A DNA stretch of 64,000 bases from Carboxydothermus hydrogenoformans Z-2901 (GCF_000012865.1 NC_007503.1:1116001-1180000); one strand, 5' to 3'. Shown: positions 9,185 through 18,269, numbered from the stretch's first letter. A program made the numbers and translations. Notes: generated by a model not told the origin, from the sequence alone.

Positions 9185-10306
9185 GTGCTTGATTATTTAC
9201 AAAAATGTTTTGAACTTTATTTTAGGTATGAGCAATATGTTCCTTCCTTTTCTGAAGCTTTGGATATTTTAGCAAAAGACTATTTGGATAAAATTGACTT
9301 AGTCAAGCTTTTAAATGTTGAGGATGAAGAAATAATAAAGTTTATGGCAAAAAAAGCCAAAAGAATTACGGAACTTAATTTTGGAAAAGTTATTTTATTG
9401 TATGCTCCATTGTATATAGCTAACTTTTGTGAAAATGGGTGTGTTTACTGTGGTTTTTCCAAACTAAGAAAATACCCACGGGAAAAACTTAGTTTAGAGC
9501 AAATGGAAGAAGAAATGCAGCAGATAAAAAGTGAGGGAATTGACTCTATTTTACTTTTAACCGGTGAGGACAGGAAAAATTCGCCTTTTGCCTATATAAA
9601 AAATGCCTGTAAGCTTGCCACTAAATATTTTTCAGAGGTTTCAATCGAAGTTTATCCCCTTTCCAAAGAAGAGTACGAAGAATTAGCAAGAATTGGGGTT
9701 ATAGGTACTACCATTTATCAAGAAACGTATATAAAGAAAGATTATGAAAAGCTGCATCTTTTTGGTCCAAAAAAAGATTATGAATTTAGGCTTTATACTC
9801 CGGAAAGAGCATTAAAAGCGGGGTTTAAAGCGGCAAGTATAGGACCGCTTTTAGGATTATCTTTGCCCAAACTGGATGTGTATTCGGCAATTTTACATGC
9901 TGACTATTTAATGAAAAAGTATCCTCAAGCGGAGATTGCGATTTCTTTTCCAAGACTAAGGGCTGCCAATACGGGATTTAAGGCCAAACATGTGGTATCC
10001 GATAAAGAGTTTATTAAGTTTTTGCTTGTGACCAGAATCTATTTGCCCCGGATTGGTATTAATCTTTCGACGCGGGAGAGGCCAAGCTTACGAGATGCTC
10101 TTCTGGACATTTGCATTACAAAGATGTCAGCCGGTTCCAAAACAACTGTCGGAGGGTATTTTAGCAAAAAGGAGGATTCCCAAGGGCAGTTTGAAGTTGA
10201 AGATCGAAGAATGGTAGCTGAGATAATTGAGGTTATAAGAAAAAAAGGGTTGAGGCCAGAGTTTACAAATTGGATAAGAGGTGTTAGACCTTATGAGCTC
10301 CTTTAA
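9185..10306 (+). CDS. thiH: Tyrosine lyase ThiH (radical SAM)
   Basis: Radical SAM enzyme (373 residues) that splits tyrosine to dehydroglycine and p-cresol for thiazole synthesis. The [4Fe-4S] motif CENGCVYC (CX3CX2C) is at about residues 82-89. The C-terminal part with TRERPSLRDALL and a Cys/Thr-rich patch matches the ThiH BATS region. The GTG at 9185 lies 7 bases after AAGGTG; the in-frame GTG at 9176 overlaps that site. ThiH is used by organisms that live without oxygen. The gene overlaps thiF by 14 bp. Confidence 0.92.
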   Translation: MLDYLQKCFELYFRYEQYVPSFSEALDILAKDYLDKIDLVKLLNVEDEEIIKFMAKKAKRITELNFGKVILLYAPLYIANFCENGCVYCGFSKLRKYPREKLSLEQMEEEMQQIKSEGIDSILLLTGEDRKNSPFAYIKNACKLATKYFSEVSIEVYPLSKEEYEELARIGVIGTTIYQETYIKKDYEKLHLFGPKKDYEFRLYTPERALKAGFKAASIGPLLGLSLPKLDVYSAILHADYLMKKYPQAEIAISFPRLRAANTGFKAKHVVSDKEFIKFLLVTRIYLPRIGINLSTRERPSLRDALLDICITKMSAGSKTTVGGYFSKKEDSQGQFEVEDRRMVAEIIEVIRKKGLRPEFTNWIRGVRPYELL

Positions 10307-10898
10307 TTTAATGCTAAAAAATTATTTTAATGATGATTTGTTGCAGAAACTAAGCAGAGTAAAAGTACTAATTATCGGCTGTGGAGGGCTTGGGTCACAC
10401 ATTGCCTGGATGCTAATTCGTTGCGGGTTCCAGAACTTGAAGATTGTTGATTTTGATCGGGTGGAGCTTAAGAATTTAAATAGGCAAGGTTATTTTTTTA
10501 CGCAGGTGGGTCTACCTAAGGTATTAGCCTTAAAAGATATTCTTACCCAAATTAATCCAGGGGCTAATATTGCTATAGCAGTTGAAAAAATTGATGGTAA
10601 AAATGTTGAAAAAATAATTATGTCCTATGATGTTATTGTGGAGGCTGTAGATGATGAAACAACAAAAGCTTTAATTTTCGAAGCAGCTATGAAACTAAAC
10701 AAAAAGGTTGTTGCAGCTTCCGGAGTAGCTGGCTTTGGCGATTGTGAGCGTATAAAAATCAAAAGAGGTAGGAACTTTGTTATTGTTGGTGATTTTGCAA
10801 CTTCTGTCAAAGATAAAAAACCTTATGCTCCTAAAGTAACGGCCGTTGCTGCAATTCAGGCCGATGAGGTGTTAAGGATGGTGGTGGAGGATGAGTAA
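10293..10898 (+). CDS. thiF: ThiS adenylyltransferase ThiF (short type)
   Basis: An E1-like enzyme (201 residues) that adenylates the C-terminal glycine of ThiS. The nucleotide-binding GCGGLGSHIAWMLIRCG and the FDRVELKNLNRQ segment with the conserved Asn-Arg are present. It is shorter than MoeB or E. coli ThiF and lacks their zinc CxxC pair and most of the C-terminal part, as in the compact clostridial ThiF family. The ATG at 10293 sits inside the end of thiH, with AGAGGTG upstream. Its stop overlaps the start of thiE by 8 bp, so the operon is tightly coupled. Confidence 0.88.
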   Translation: MSSFNLMLKNYFNDDLLQKLSRVKVLIIGCGGLGSHIAWMLIRCGFQNLKIVDFDRVELKNLNRQGYFFTQVGLPKVLALKDILTQINPGANIAIAVEKIDGKNVEKIIMSYDVIVEAVDDETTKALIFEAAMKLNKKVVAASGVAGFGDCERIKIKRGRNFVIVGDFATSVKDKKPYAPKVTAVAAIQADEVLRMVVEDE

Positions 10899-11565
10899 GC
10901 TGGAAAAGTTAAGACTTTTGGAAGATTATAATATTTACTGCATAACTGCTGAGAAGTTTTCTCGTGGTAGAGAAAATCTTAAAGTTGTTTCTGAGATGCT
11001 AAAAGCTGGAATAAGGATAATTCAGTATCGAGAGAAATATAAGTCACTGAAGGAAAAATATTATGAATGCCTCAAAATAAGAGAACTGACAAGACAATAT
11101 GGGGCTATTTTGATTGTAAATGACCATGTGGATTTGTGTCAAATGGTTGACGCGGATGGGGTTCATCTTGGCCAAGACGATTATCCGGTTAAAGAGGCTC
11201 GGAGGATTTTAGGGGATGAATATATAATTGGAGTTTCTACTCATTCTCCCGAACAGCTGAAAAAAGCAGCAAAGGAAGGAGCTGATTATGCAGGTGTTGG
11301 ACCGCTTTTTGCCACGAATACTAAAGATAATGCAATACCCCCGGTTGGACTGGAATATCTAAAATGGGCAGTTGCAAACTCAAGTATACCCTTTGTTGCT
11401 ATAGGTGGGATAAAAGAATATAACATTCAGGAGGTTCTCGACTTGGGATCCAAGTGTATAGCTCTTGTTACAGAGATTGTTGGGGCTGAGGATATTAAAG
11501 ATAAAATTGATAGACTAAATAAGATTTTAGAAAGATATAGGGTTAGTAACAAAGCCTTCGATTAA
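10891..11565 (+). CDS. thiE: Thiamine phosphate synthase ThiE
   Basis: TIM-barrel enzyme (224 residues) joining hydroxymethylpyrimidine diphosphate and thiazole phosphate into thiamine phosphate. Visible signatures are YREKYKSLKEK (pyrophosphate binding), LIVNDHVDLCQMVDADGVHLGQDD, YIGVGPLF-like YAGVGPLFATNTKD and FVAIGGI. It closes the thiSGHFE operon. Thiazole synthesis is complete apart from DXP supply and cysteine desulfurase; no pyrimidine gene (thiC, thiD) is in the window. Confidence 0.93.
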   Translation: MSKLEKLRLLEDYNIYCITAEKFSRGRENLKVVSEMLKAGIRIIQYREKYKSLKEKYYECLKIRELTRQYGAILIVNDHVDLCQMVDADGVHLGQDDYPVKEARRILGDEYIIGVSTHSPEQLKKAAKEGADYAGVGPLFATNTKDNAIPPVGLEYLKWAVANSSIPFVAIGGIKEYNIQEVLDLGSKCIALVTEIVGAEDIKDKIDRLNKILERYRVSNKAFD

Positions 11566-11773
11566 AGAGACGGGTATTAGTCCTAACGTTAATTGAAAAA
11601 TACCGATATCTCTCCTTCTAATAATTTTCATAAGATAAATTAATTGGACAAGAAAATTTTTCTATGCTACATTACTTTTAAGGAAAATCTTGAAAATTAA
11701 TCAAACTAGTTTAGGAGGATTCGCTGTAAAAAAAATCATAACTTTAATTTATGAAAGTTGAGGTGTTAAACCG

Positions 11774-12127
11774 ATGAATAGGCTTAAGCTTGTGTTTCAT
11801 ATTAACGAACCTGATAAATGGCAAAGGGTAATAATGAATATCAATAATTTTTTAAACGATGTGGGCCAAGGAAATGCTGACATCGAAGTAGTAGCTAATG
11901 GAGAAGCAGTTTCTGCCTTCAAAAGCAATGGTCAAACAAATAAAATGCTAATAGAACAAATGCAGAAGCTAGCTGAAATAGGGGTAAACTTTGTTGCTTG
12001 CCAGAATGCTCTTAAGGCTCAATCGATTGCTAAAGAGAGTTTGCCCGAATTTGTAACAGTTGTACCGGCCGGCATAACAGAAATTGCCAGGAAGCAAACA
12101 GAAGGATTTGCGTACATTAAACCATAA
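11774..12127 (+). CDS. DsrE/DsrF-like small protein
   Basis: A 117-residue soluble protein resembling the DsrE-like fold (COG1416 type): a first strand KLVFHINEPDKW, a helix with NNFLNDVG, then DIEVVANGEAVSAF and a VNFVACQNAL segment with one cysteine at the position often used in the family. Relatives take part in sulfur transfer, but many have unknown roles. It starts at ATG 11774 after TTGAGGTG, 208 bp beyond thiE, and is followed after 33 bp by a TatD-like hydrolase. Placing it near sulfur-handling thiamine genes may be coincidence. Confidence 0.7.
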   Translation: MNRLKLVFHINEPDKWQRVIMNINNFLNDVGQGNADIEVVANGEAVSAFKSNGQTNKMLIEQMQKLAEIGVNFVACQNALKAQSIAKESLPEFVTVVPAGITEIARKQTEGFAYIKP

Positions 12128-12160
12128 TTAGTTTAGCTAAATAAGAGAGGAGTATGCAGC

Positions 12161-12922
12161 ATGGTGGAAATTGTAGATTCTCATACCCATGTTTCGTTAC
12201 TTCCTTACGAGGGACTCGAAAACATGGCCCTGGCCGGAGTAAAAAAAATTATTGGCTGTTCCTTATTTTTTGGAGCTCAGCATGCGGAGACACTTTTTGA
12301 TCATTTTCACCAGATGTTAACTCTTTCGCGGACAAATGCTGAGAAAAACGGCATCAAGCTTTTTGTTGCTGTTGGTATTCATCCGATGGGAATTCCGAAA
12401 GATTGGCCCAGAGTAATTGAAGCATTACCCAACTGGTTGAGAATGGACGGGGTTATCGGTTTAGGAGAAATCGGCCTGCATGAGGGTAGCCGGTTGGAAC
12501 AGGATGTCCTCCGCGAGCAGTTAATTATCGCTAAGGAATTCCAGTTGCCAGTGATCATTCATACTCCGCCGCAGAAGAGGATGGAAATAACCAATGAAAC
12601 GCTTGAAATTGCTGCTTCCGTCGGTATAAAACCAGAAAAAGTGATTATTGATCACGCTAATGTAGATATTCTTGATTTAATCGAGGGATTTGGGGCTGTT
12701 CCCGGACTTACCATCCGGTCCGATGGAATTACTCCGCAGATACTCCTCCACAATTTAGAACGTTTCCAACGGGGGGTTCTTAACAGTGATTATAGTAACC
12801 TCAAGCCCAACGATCCCTTGAGTGTTCCAAAAGCTGTCCAGTACCTGAAACTAAACAAGGCATCGCCCGAAGTTGTTGCCCGAATTGCAAGGTATAATGC
12901 TGAAAAATTGTTTGGCATTTAA
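12161..12922 (+). CDS. TatD-like metal-dependent hydrolase
   Basis: Amidohydrolase-type protein (253 residues) related to TatD DNases. The first metal site is DSHTHV near residue 6. Further ligands appear as GIHPMG (near 85), GEIGLHEG (near 105), IIHTPP (near 128) and IIDHAN (near 165). The C-terminal SDYSN may hold the last aspartate. It departs from classical TatD in the loops, so the substrate could be small and not DNA. It is probably co-transcribed with the DsrE-like gene (33-bp gap) and ends before a terminator at 12983. Confidence 0.75.
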   Translation: MVEIVDSHTHVSLLPYEGLENMALAGVKKIIGCSLFFGAQHAETLFDHFHQMLTLSRTNAEKNGIKLFVAVGIHPMGIPKDWPRVIEALPNWLRMDGVIGLGEIGLHEGSRLEQDVLREQLIIAKEFQLPVIIHTPPQKRMEITNETLEIAASVGIKPEKVIIDHANVDILDLIEGFGAVPGLTIRSDGITPQILLHNLERFQRGVLNSDYSNLKPNDPLSVPKAVQYLKLNKASPEVVARIARYNAEKLFGI

Positions 12923-12982
12923 TTTTACAAATGGAAATATCCTGTGTTGTATGTTACTTTTCTTAAAGAAGTGCAAGTATAA

Positions 12983-13012
12983 ACCCTGCTGTTATGGCAG
13001 GGTATTTATTTT
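12983..13012 (+). terminator. Terminator after the TatD-like gene
   Basis: ACCCTGC (12983-12989) pairs with GCAGGGT (12997-13003), followed by the T-rich ATTTATTTT. Confidence 0.75.
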
Positions 13013-13125
13013 AGTTAGTTTTGTCCATTATCTACTAACAAAAATCCATTACATTTACATTTAATAAATTATTAAAATAAAATTAAATCAAGTAGATCAC
13101 GAAAAAAATGGAGGAGGTTACTTTA

Positions 13126-14280
13126 ATGAAAATAGTTGTTGCCCCCGATTCTTTTAAAGGAAGCCTGAGTTCATTAAAAGTTGCCTTAGCTATTGAGAGA
13201 GGTATTAAAAGAGCTGCATCCGAAATAGATGCAGAAATTGAAATAATAAAAATTCCTATGGCCGACGGTGGAGAGGGCACAGTAGAGGCCATAATGTGTG
13301 CTCTGGGTGGAAGACTTGTAAAGACCCGGGTTCTTGATCCTTTAGGAAGGGAAATAGATTCTTTTTTCGGTGTACTACCAGATGGTACCGCAGTAATTGA
13401 AATGGCTGCGGCTTCCGGGCTTAATCTTTTGAAAACTGAAGAAAAGAATCCTATGATAACTACCACTTACGGCACGGGTCAACTTATAAGGGCGGCACTT
13501 GATGAGGGATGTAGAAAATTAATTATAGGAATAGGAGGCAGTGCTACCAATGATGGTGGTGTGGGGATGGCCCAAGCTTTGGGCGTAAAATTTCTTGATA
13601 GCAACGATCGTGAGATTGGTTTTGGAGGTGGAGAACTTTATAAAATAGAGCGGATAGATTACTCAGGCCTTGATGCAAGAATCAAAGATACCGATTTTGT
13701 AGTCGCCTGTGATGTGAAGAATGTGCTATGTGGTCCAACAGGTGCTTCGGCAGTTTATGGACCTCAAAAAGGTGCAACCCTTGAAATGGTAAAAGTTTTA
13801 GATGAAAATTTAAGGCATCTAGCTACAATGATAAAAAGATACCTGGGAAAAGATGTGGCTGAGGTCCCGGGTTCAGGAGCTGCAGGTGGGCTGGGAGCAG
13901 CTTTGCTGGCATTCTTAGATGCAAAACTTCGGCCGGGAATTGAAATAGTTATGGAACTTACTCAGTTTCCTGAGGTAGTAAAAACTGCGGAATTAATTAT
14001 TACTGGAGAAGGAGCAACGGATTACCAGACTATGTTCGGAAAGGTCCCTTTGGGAATTGCCCGGGTGGCAAGAAAATTTGGTAAGCCAGTAGTATGTATT
14101 TCCGGTTCCCTTAATACAGGTTACGAAAAATTATATGCCGAGGGTATAACAGCTTTGTTTAGCATAGTTAACCGCCCAATGACTTTAGATGAAGCTATGG
14201 AAAGAGCGGAAGAACTGCTTGAAAAAATTTCTGAAAATGTCTTCAGACTATATTATTTAATGCGGGAAGGGGATAAATAA
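13126..14280 (+). CDS. Glycerate 2-kinase (GlxK/GarK family)
   Basis: ATP-dependent kinase (384 residues) that phosphorylates D-glycerate, joining glycerate or glyoxylate catabolism to glycolysis. It begins with the signature KIVVAPDSFKGSLSSLKVA and carries IPMADGGEGTVEA near residue 45 and GIGGSATNDGGVGMAQALG near 125. GSGAAGGLGAALLAFLDA and TGEGATDYQT are also typical. The ATG at 13126 follows GGAGGAGG and is preferred over the ATG at 13108 just before that site. It fits the sugar-acid theme: galactarate/glucarate breakdown and tartronate routes end in glycerate. No tartronate reductase is adjacent. Confidence 0.93.
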   Translation: MKIVVAPDSFKGSLSSLKVALAIERGIKRAASEIDAEIEIIKIPMADGGEGTVEAIMCALGGRLVKTRVLDPLGREIDSFFGVLPDGTAVIEMAAASGLNLLKTEEKNPMITTTYGTGQLIRAALDEGCRKLIIGIGGSATNDGGVGMAQALGVKFLDSNDREIGFGGGELYKIERIDYSGLDARIKDTDFVVACDVKNVLCGPTGASAVYGPQKGATLEMVKVLDENLRHLATMIKRYLGKDVAEVPGSGAAGGLGAALLAFLDAKLRPGIEIVMELTQFPEVVKTAELIITGEGATDYQTMFGKVPLGIARVARKFGKPVVCISGSLNTGYEKLYAEGITALFSIVNRPMTLDEAMERAEELLEKISENVFRLYYLMREGDK

Positions 14281-14507
14281 ATGACACCTGAACAACTCTT
14301 AAAACAGCAAAAGGTTCCATGACGAAAAATAAATAACGGTAATAAAGATCCGCAATTTCTGGCCATCAAAACGACCAAAAACCGCAATATACCAGAAAAG
14401 GAAATGATTTAACTCCTTCCTTGCAGCTAAAAGATATAAATATAAAAAATTTTTTAGACTGTGAAGGAATTTTTAAATTTATGTCGAAAATTAATAATAA
14501 GAACAGC

Positions 14508-14524
14508 GTTTGATATTATAAAAC
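14508..14524. promoter_or_regulatory. Putative IclR operator, site A
   Basis: GTTTGATATTATAAAAC, an imperfect palindrome. It is nearly the same as sites at 14573 and 18253, and the only local regulator is the IclR protein at 17418. Confidence 0.55.
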
Positions 14525-14572
14525 AACTAAAATGTTAAAAATTTTATTTTTATTTTCTTAAATCAAAACAAT

Positions 14573-14589
14573 GTTTGATAATATAAGAC
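14573..14589. promoter_or_regulatory. Putative IclR operator, site B
   Basis: GTTTGATAATATAAGAC, 65 bp (about six helical turns) from site A and 218 bp before the transporter gene. Confidence 0.55.
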
Positions 14590-14806
14590 ATTAATACAAG
14601 AGGAGGGAAAATATGAATTAAAAGTAAAGTTAATATTTGAAAATGTTGGGAGTTTTTTATGATGGGTTGTTTTTATGATTTGCTAATGGGGGTGAGGAAA
14701 AGAGAAAAAAGAAAGAAAAAAAGAAGAAAAAAAGAAGAAGAAAAAATGAACTAGATATGGAATTTTTGTAGGGAAAAAAATTAGATTAATATGAAGGAGG
14801 GTAAAG

Positions 14807-16060
14807 ATGAGTATTTCTAATAACTTAATGGAGAAAGGTTATAATATTGGCGAAAGCTTTAAAGAACTCGTTAAAAATCTTTCTTTTCCCGGCTTAACTA
14901 CTGGATTAATCGGTGCGTTATTTAGTAGCATGGGGCCGGGCTTGATTGTGATGAGCGCGGCCAAGCAAGGTAACCTTCCTGATGATATTGCAGTGTCCTG
15001 GATTTTTGCGATCTTTTTCTTTGCTGGGTTAGCGACGATGTTTGTTTCACTTTACTATCGCGTTCCCCTCGTGATAGCTTACAGTATACCAGGTTCAGTT
15101 CTAATTGGCAAGTACTTGGCATCTGGTGGGAATATACACGAAGCGGTCGGTGTTTATTTTAGCATAGCTGTGCTTGTTATTATCCTTACGGCTACAGGTG
15201 CTATTAAAGCTGTTATCGAACATATTCCGATTCCTATAATGCTGGGGATGGTTGGCGGAGTACTTTTGAGCTTTGGATTAAATGCTTTTACAAGTGCTTT
15301 GACCACGCCTGCAGTTTATGGCATAATGGTAATTATTTATTTTATATGGTACTATTTTAAAGGGTTATCAAGTAAGATACCTGGAGTTGTGGTATCACTG
15401 ATTGTTGGTGTACTATTGCTGAAATACTTTGGATTAACCAAGAATGTTCCTATACAATGGGAAGTTGCAAAGCCTGTAATTGTTTCTCCTAGTTTTAGTT
15501 TAAAAGGTTTACTCACCTTGGGAGTTCCACTGTTCTTTATGGTAGTTGGTGTCCAAAACATCCAAGCAGTTGGGGTATTATTATCCAGGGGATATAAGCC
15601 ACCAATAAATGCAATGTATTTTATTCCCTCGATTGCTACATTTTTTAATGGTTTGTTTGCTGGTCACACTGCAGTAACGGCAGGACCAAGTACAGCTATT
15701 TGTTCTAGTGATATTGCAGGGCCCAAAGAGTACCGCTGGATTGCTTCTTTCTTTGAAGGAGTTTTTTGGGTATTGGTGGGCTTATTAGCGAAAGTTGGGG
15801 TTGAAAGTGCGAAGTTGGCTCCCAAGGAATTTATGCAAGTCATTGCTGGCTTAGCTATGTTTGAAGTATTTATAAGTGTTTTTGAAGGGGCATTTAGTCA
15901 AAAGTTTCGCAAGGGAGCGATGGTAGCATTCTTTGTGGCTGCCAGCGGTATTTCTTTATTTAATATTGGCGCTCCTTTCTGGGCAATTGTATTTGGCGTC
16001 ATAGCTTCACTGATAGCTGAAAATGGTGATTTTAAAAAAATAAATAATGAACAGCAATAA
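14807..16060 (+). CDS. BenE-like benzoate/H+ symporter family permease
   Basis: Integral membrane protein (417 residues) with about eleven or twelve hydrophobic segments. It resembles the BenE family of aromatic-acid/proton symporters: a PGLTTGLIGALFSSMGPGL start, VSWIFAIFFFAGLATM, YSIPGSVLIGKYL and AGHTAVTAGPSTAIC. It lies just after two putative IclR operators and ahead of genes for the lower meta-cleavage route, so import of an aromatic or cyclic carboxylate is likely. The identity of the compound is unknown. A strong terminator follows it, so the M24 gene downstream may be read separately. Confidence 0.75.
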   Translation: MSISNNLMEKGYNIGESFKELVKNLSFPGLTTGLIGALFSSMGPGLIVMSAAKQGNLPDDIAVSWIFAIFFFAGLATMFVSLYYRVPLVIAYSIPGSVLIGKYLASGGNIHEAVGVYFSIAVLVIILTATGAIKAVIEHIPIPIMLGMVGGVLLSFGLNAFTSALTTPAVYGIMVIIYFIWYYFKGLSSKIPGVVVSLIVGVLLLKYFGLTKNVPIQWEVAKPVIVSPSFSLKGLLTLGVPLFFMVVGVQNIQAVGVLLSRGYKPPINAMYFIPSIATFFNGLFAGHTAVTAGPSTAICSSDIAGPKEYRWIASFFEGVFWVLVGLLAKVGVESAKLAPKEFMQVIAGLAMFEVFISVFEGAFSQKFRKGAMVAFFVAASGISLFNIGAPFWAIVFGVIASLIAENGDFKKINNEQQ

Positions 16061-16104
16061 AACTTTTGCTAAAAATTGATAAATTGAAATTAAGCACCTT
16101 CTAT

Positions 16105-16138
16105 GGGGGTGTTTTGGCAACACCCCCACCCCTTTTTT
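16105..16138 (+). terminator. Terminator after the BenE-like gene
   Basis: GGGGGTGTT (16105-16113) pairs with AACACCCCC (16119-16127), followed after ACCCC by six Ts. Confidence 0.9.
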
Positions 16139-16169
16139 GCAAACTTAAGAATTGAAAGAAGGTGTTAAT

Positions 16170-17273
16170 TTGAAGGATAAGTTAATTCATCGGATAAAAA
16201 AAATACAGAATCTAATGGCCAAAAAAGATATAGATATTTTGGTGGTAGTAAATCGCGAAAACCTAATTTATTTTACCGGCTTAACGCAAATTGAATGTAT
16301 GGCTGTTTTAATTCCATTAAAAGATGACCCATGTGCTATAACGCTTTGGCTTGATGCTGATTACGTAGAGCAAGAATCAGGTTTAAAAACTTTTGGTTAT
16401 TTCTTTCCCAAAGAAAGCTTGGGAAGTAAGGTTGTGGAGCGAATCAAGGCTTATGGTTTTCGCGCTCCCCGGATTGGATTTGAAAGATATTTTGTGCCTT
16501 TTGCTTTTTATGATGTTTTGCGGCAAAACTTTCCGGAGTCAAACTTTGTTGATGCGGCTGATTTATTTTACCGTGTCCGGGCTGTTAAGGAGCCGAATGA
16601 AGTGGAAATGATTCGGAGAGCAGCTTTTGCTGTTTGTAAGGGAATGGAGGCTGCTATAAAAACAATAAAGCCGGGAATAAGTGAGCTCGATGTATTGGCA
16701 GAAGCTGAATACGCTATGTTAAAGGCGGGTTCAAATGGTTTACCTTTTCGACCGCAAATTGTTTCCGGTAATCGTTGCCTGCTTACCCACCCTCATGCAA
16801 GTACTAAATTAATTGAAGAAGGCGAGGTAGTTGTTGTTCACCTCGGTGCAACTTACAATGGTTATTGTGCCAAAATGTGTCGCACTGTTGCTGTAGGAGA
16901 AATTTCTGCTGCACATGAAAAGGTATTTAATCTTTTGTTAGAAGCACAGGAAAAAGCCATTGCGGCTTTGAGGCCTGGTTCAAAAGCCTGGGAAGTGGAT
17001 GAGGCTGCCAGAGAAGTGATCAGAAGGGCAGGTTTTGAGGAATACTATCTTGATGTTATAGGATATGGGGTTGGATTACGGCAATCGGAATTTTACCCAA
17101 TTATCGGAAAAGGACGTCAGGATATTATTGAGGTTGGAATGGTAGTAGATTTATTATTACCAACTATATATCATCGGGACGTCGGAGGACCAAGGATAAC
17201 GGATGTAATTTATGTCGGTGAAAATGAAAATGAAATATTAACCGGCTATCCAAGAAAATTGATTAAAGTATAA
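16170..17273 (+). CDS. M24-family creatinase/prolidase-like protein without metal ligands
   Basis: Pita-bread-fold protein (367 residues): an N-terminal creatinase domain (1-130) and a C-terminal M24 domain. In metallopeptidases of this fold the core has DxG, DxxRT, HGxG, and two glutamates. Here the matching segments read VVHLGATYNGY, AKMCRTVAV, YGVGLRQSE and PRITDV, so the two Asp, the His and the last Glu seem to be gone. This resembles creatinase, which hydrolyses a C-N bond without metal. The TTG at 16170 follows AGAAGGTG. Its position in the IclR-linked cluster suggests hydrolysis of a nitrogen-containing precursor, but the substrate cannot be named. Confidence 0.75.
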   Translation: MKDKLIHRIKKIQNLMAKKDIDILVVVNRENLIYFTGLTQIECMAVLIPLKDDPCAITLWLDADYVEQESGLKTFGYFFPKESLGSKVVERIKAYGFRAPRIGFERYFVPFAFYDVLRQNFPESNFVDAADLFYRVRAVKEPNEVEMIRRAAFAVCKGMEAAIKTIKPGISELDVLAEAEYAMLKAGSNGLPFRPQIVSGNRCLLTHPHASTKLIEEGEVVVVHLGATYNGYCAKMCRTVAVGEISAAHEKVFNLLLEAQEKAIAALRPGSKAWEVDEAAREVIRRAGFEEYYLDVIGYGVGLRQSEFYPIIGKGRQDIIEVGMVVDLLLPTIYHRDVGGPRITDVIYVGENENEILTGYPRKLIKV

Positions 17274-17417
17274 AAATAAAGTTTTCTATTGAATTGAAAA
17301 AAGTAAAATTTTTATACAAATTTTGAAAGGAAATTTAAGATTTATGTTGAAAATAATAACTTAAGTAAGGGAGGATACAAATTGATTAGGAGTTTTTATT
17401 GATGGAAGGTTGAAATA

Positions 17418-18203
17418 ATGAAAAAAAACAATAACGATACTCTTATTCAATCGGTTGATCGGGCTTTAAGAATATTAGATACTTTTAGCCTTAAAGAAAA
17501 GGAATTAGGTGTTACGGAAATTGCCAATCGTTTAGGCTTGCATAAAAGTACTGTCTTTGGGTTACTCAGGACCCTTGAACATTGGGGATATGTTGAACAA
17601 AACCAAGTTACAGGAAAATACCGTCTAGGTCTTAAGTTATTAGAATTGGGTAATCGAGTAAAAGAAGGCTTAGATTTACGGGCGGTAGCTTTGCCATTTT
17701 TACAGGATCTTGTTGAAAGATACGGTGAAACCGTTCATTTGGCTGTTCACGACCGGGGAGAAATTGTCTATATTGAAAAAGTGGAAGGACCAAATGCTAT
17801 TCGAATGTACTCGCAAATTGGGCGACGGGCTCCAATGCATTGTACAGGTGTAGGTAAAGCTATCCTTGCTTTTAGACCCGAGAAGGAAATAGAGGAAATA
17901 ATTCGCACCAAGGGGCTTAAATATTTTACTCCTAACACGATTACAGATCCCAAGAAACTACATGAAGAACTAAGTTTGATTAGGGAAAATGGTTATAGTC
18001 TTGACAGAGAGGAAATTGAGATAGGGTTAAGATGCGTTGCAGCTCCTATCAGGGATAGTCAAAATACAGTTGTTGCAGCTATTAGTGTTGCTGGTCCTTC
18101 AATACGCATGACCGAGGAGAAAATACAGGAATTAATTGTTAGTGTTAAAGAAGCTGCCTTAGAAATATCAAAGCGTTTGGGCTATCAAACATCAAGTAGG
18201 TAG
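17418..18203 (+). CDS. IclR-family transcriptional regulator
   Basis: DNA-binding regulator (261 residues). The N-terminal winged helix-turn-helix is at 12-70 (TEIANRLGLHKSTVFGLLR), and the C-terminal effector domain has LRAVALPFLQDLVERYGETV, RRAPMHCTGVGKAILAF and the Cys-containing IGLRCVAAPI. IclR proteins answer small carboxylates, often intermediates of aromatic breakdown. Three copies of a 17-bp palindrome lie at 14508, 14573 and 18253, ahead of the transporter and ferredoxin genes, and are the best candidates for its operators. ATG 17418 follows GGAAGG. Confidence 0.92.
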   Translation: MKKNNNDTLIQSVDRALRILDTFSLKEKELGVTEIANRLGLHKSTVFGLLRTLEHWGYVEQNQVTGKYRLGLKLLELGNRVKEGLDLRAVALPFLQDLVERYGETVHLAVHDRGEIVYIEKVEGPNAIRMYSQIGRRAPMHCTGVGKAILAFRPEKEIEEIIRTKGLKYFTPNTITDPKKLHEELSLIRENGYSLDREEIEIGLRCVAAPIRDSQNTVVAAISVAGPSIRMTEEKIQELIVSVKEAALEISKRLGYQTSSR

Positions 18204-18252
18204 TTATATTTCGTAACAAATTAGTTTTATTGTGCCAATAAATCAAAACACA

Positions 18253-18269
18253 GTTTGATAATACAAAAC
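18253..18269. promoter_or_regulatory. Putative IclR operator, site C
   Basis: GTTTGATAATACAAAAC, matching sites A and B over 14-15 of 17 positions, with flanking AAAACA also shared. It lies 121 bp before the ferredoxin/BFD gene that starts the catabolic operon. Confidence 0.55.

Larger units (their letters stand above)
14281..14806. other. Intergenic region with operators and a possible gene remnant
   Basis: 526 bp. Directly after the glycerate kinase an ATG opens only 13 codons (14281-14322), perhaps the stump of a lost gene. Two copies of a 17-bp palindrome (14508 and 14573) precede a long purine-rich tract (about 14690-14750). A strong AAGGAGGG leads into the transporter gene. Confidence 0.5.

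Noticed and set aside
12873-13064. 63-codon + frame overlapping the end of the TatD-like gene
   Set aside because: It runs through the terminator at 12983 and its product has no protein-like pattern.
14690-14750. Purine-rich tract as a repeat array
   Set aside because: The AAAGAAG-like units are irregular and look like simple low-complexity DNA.
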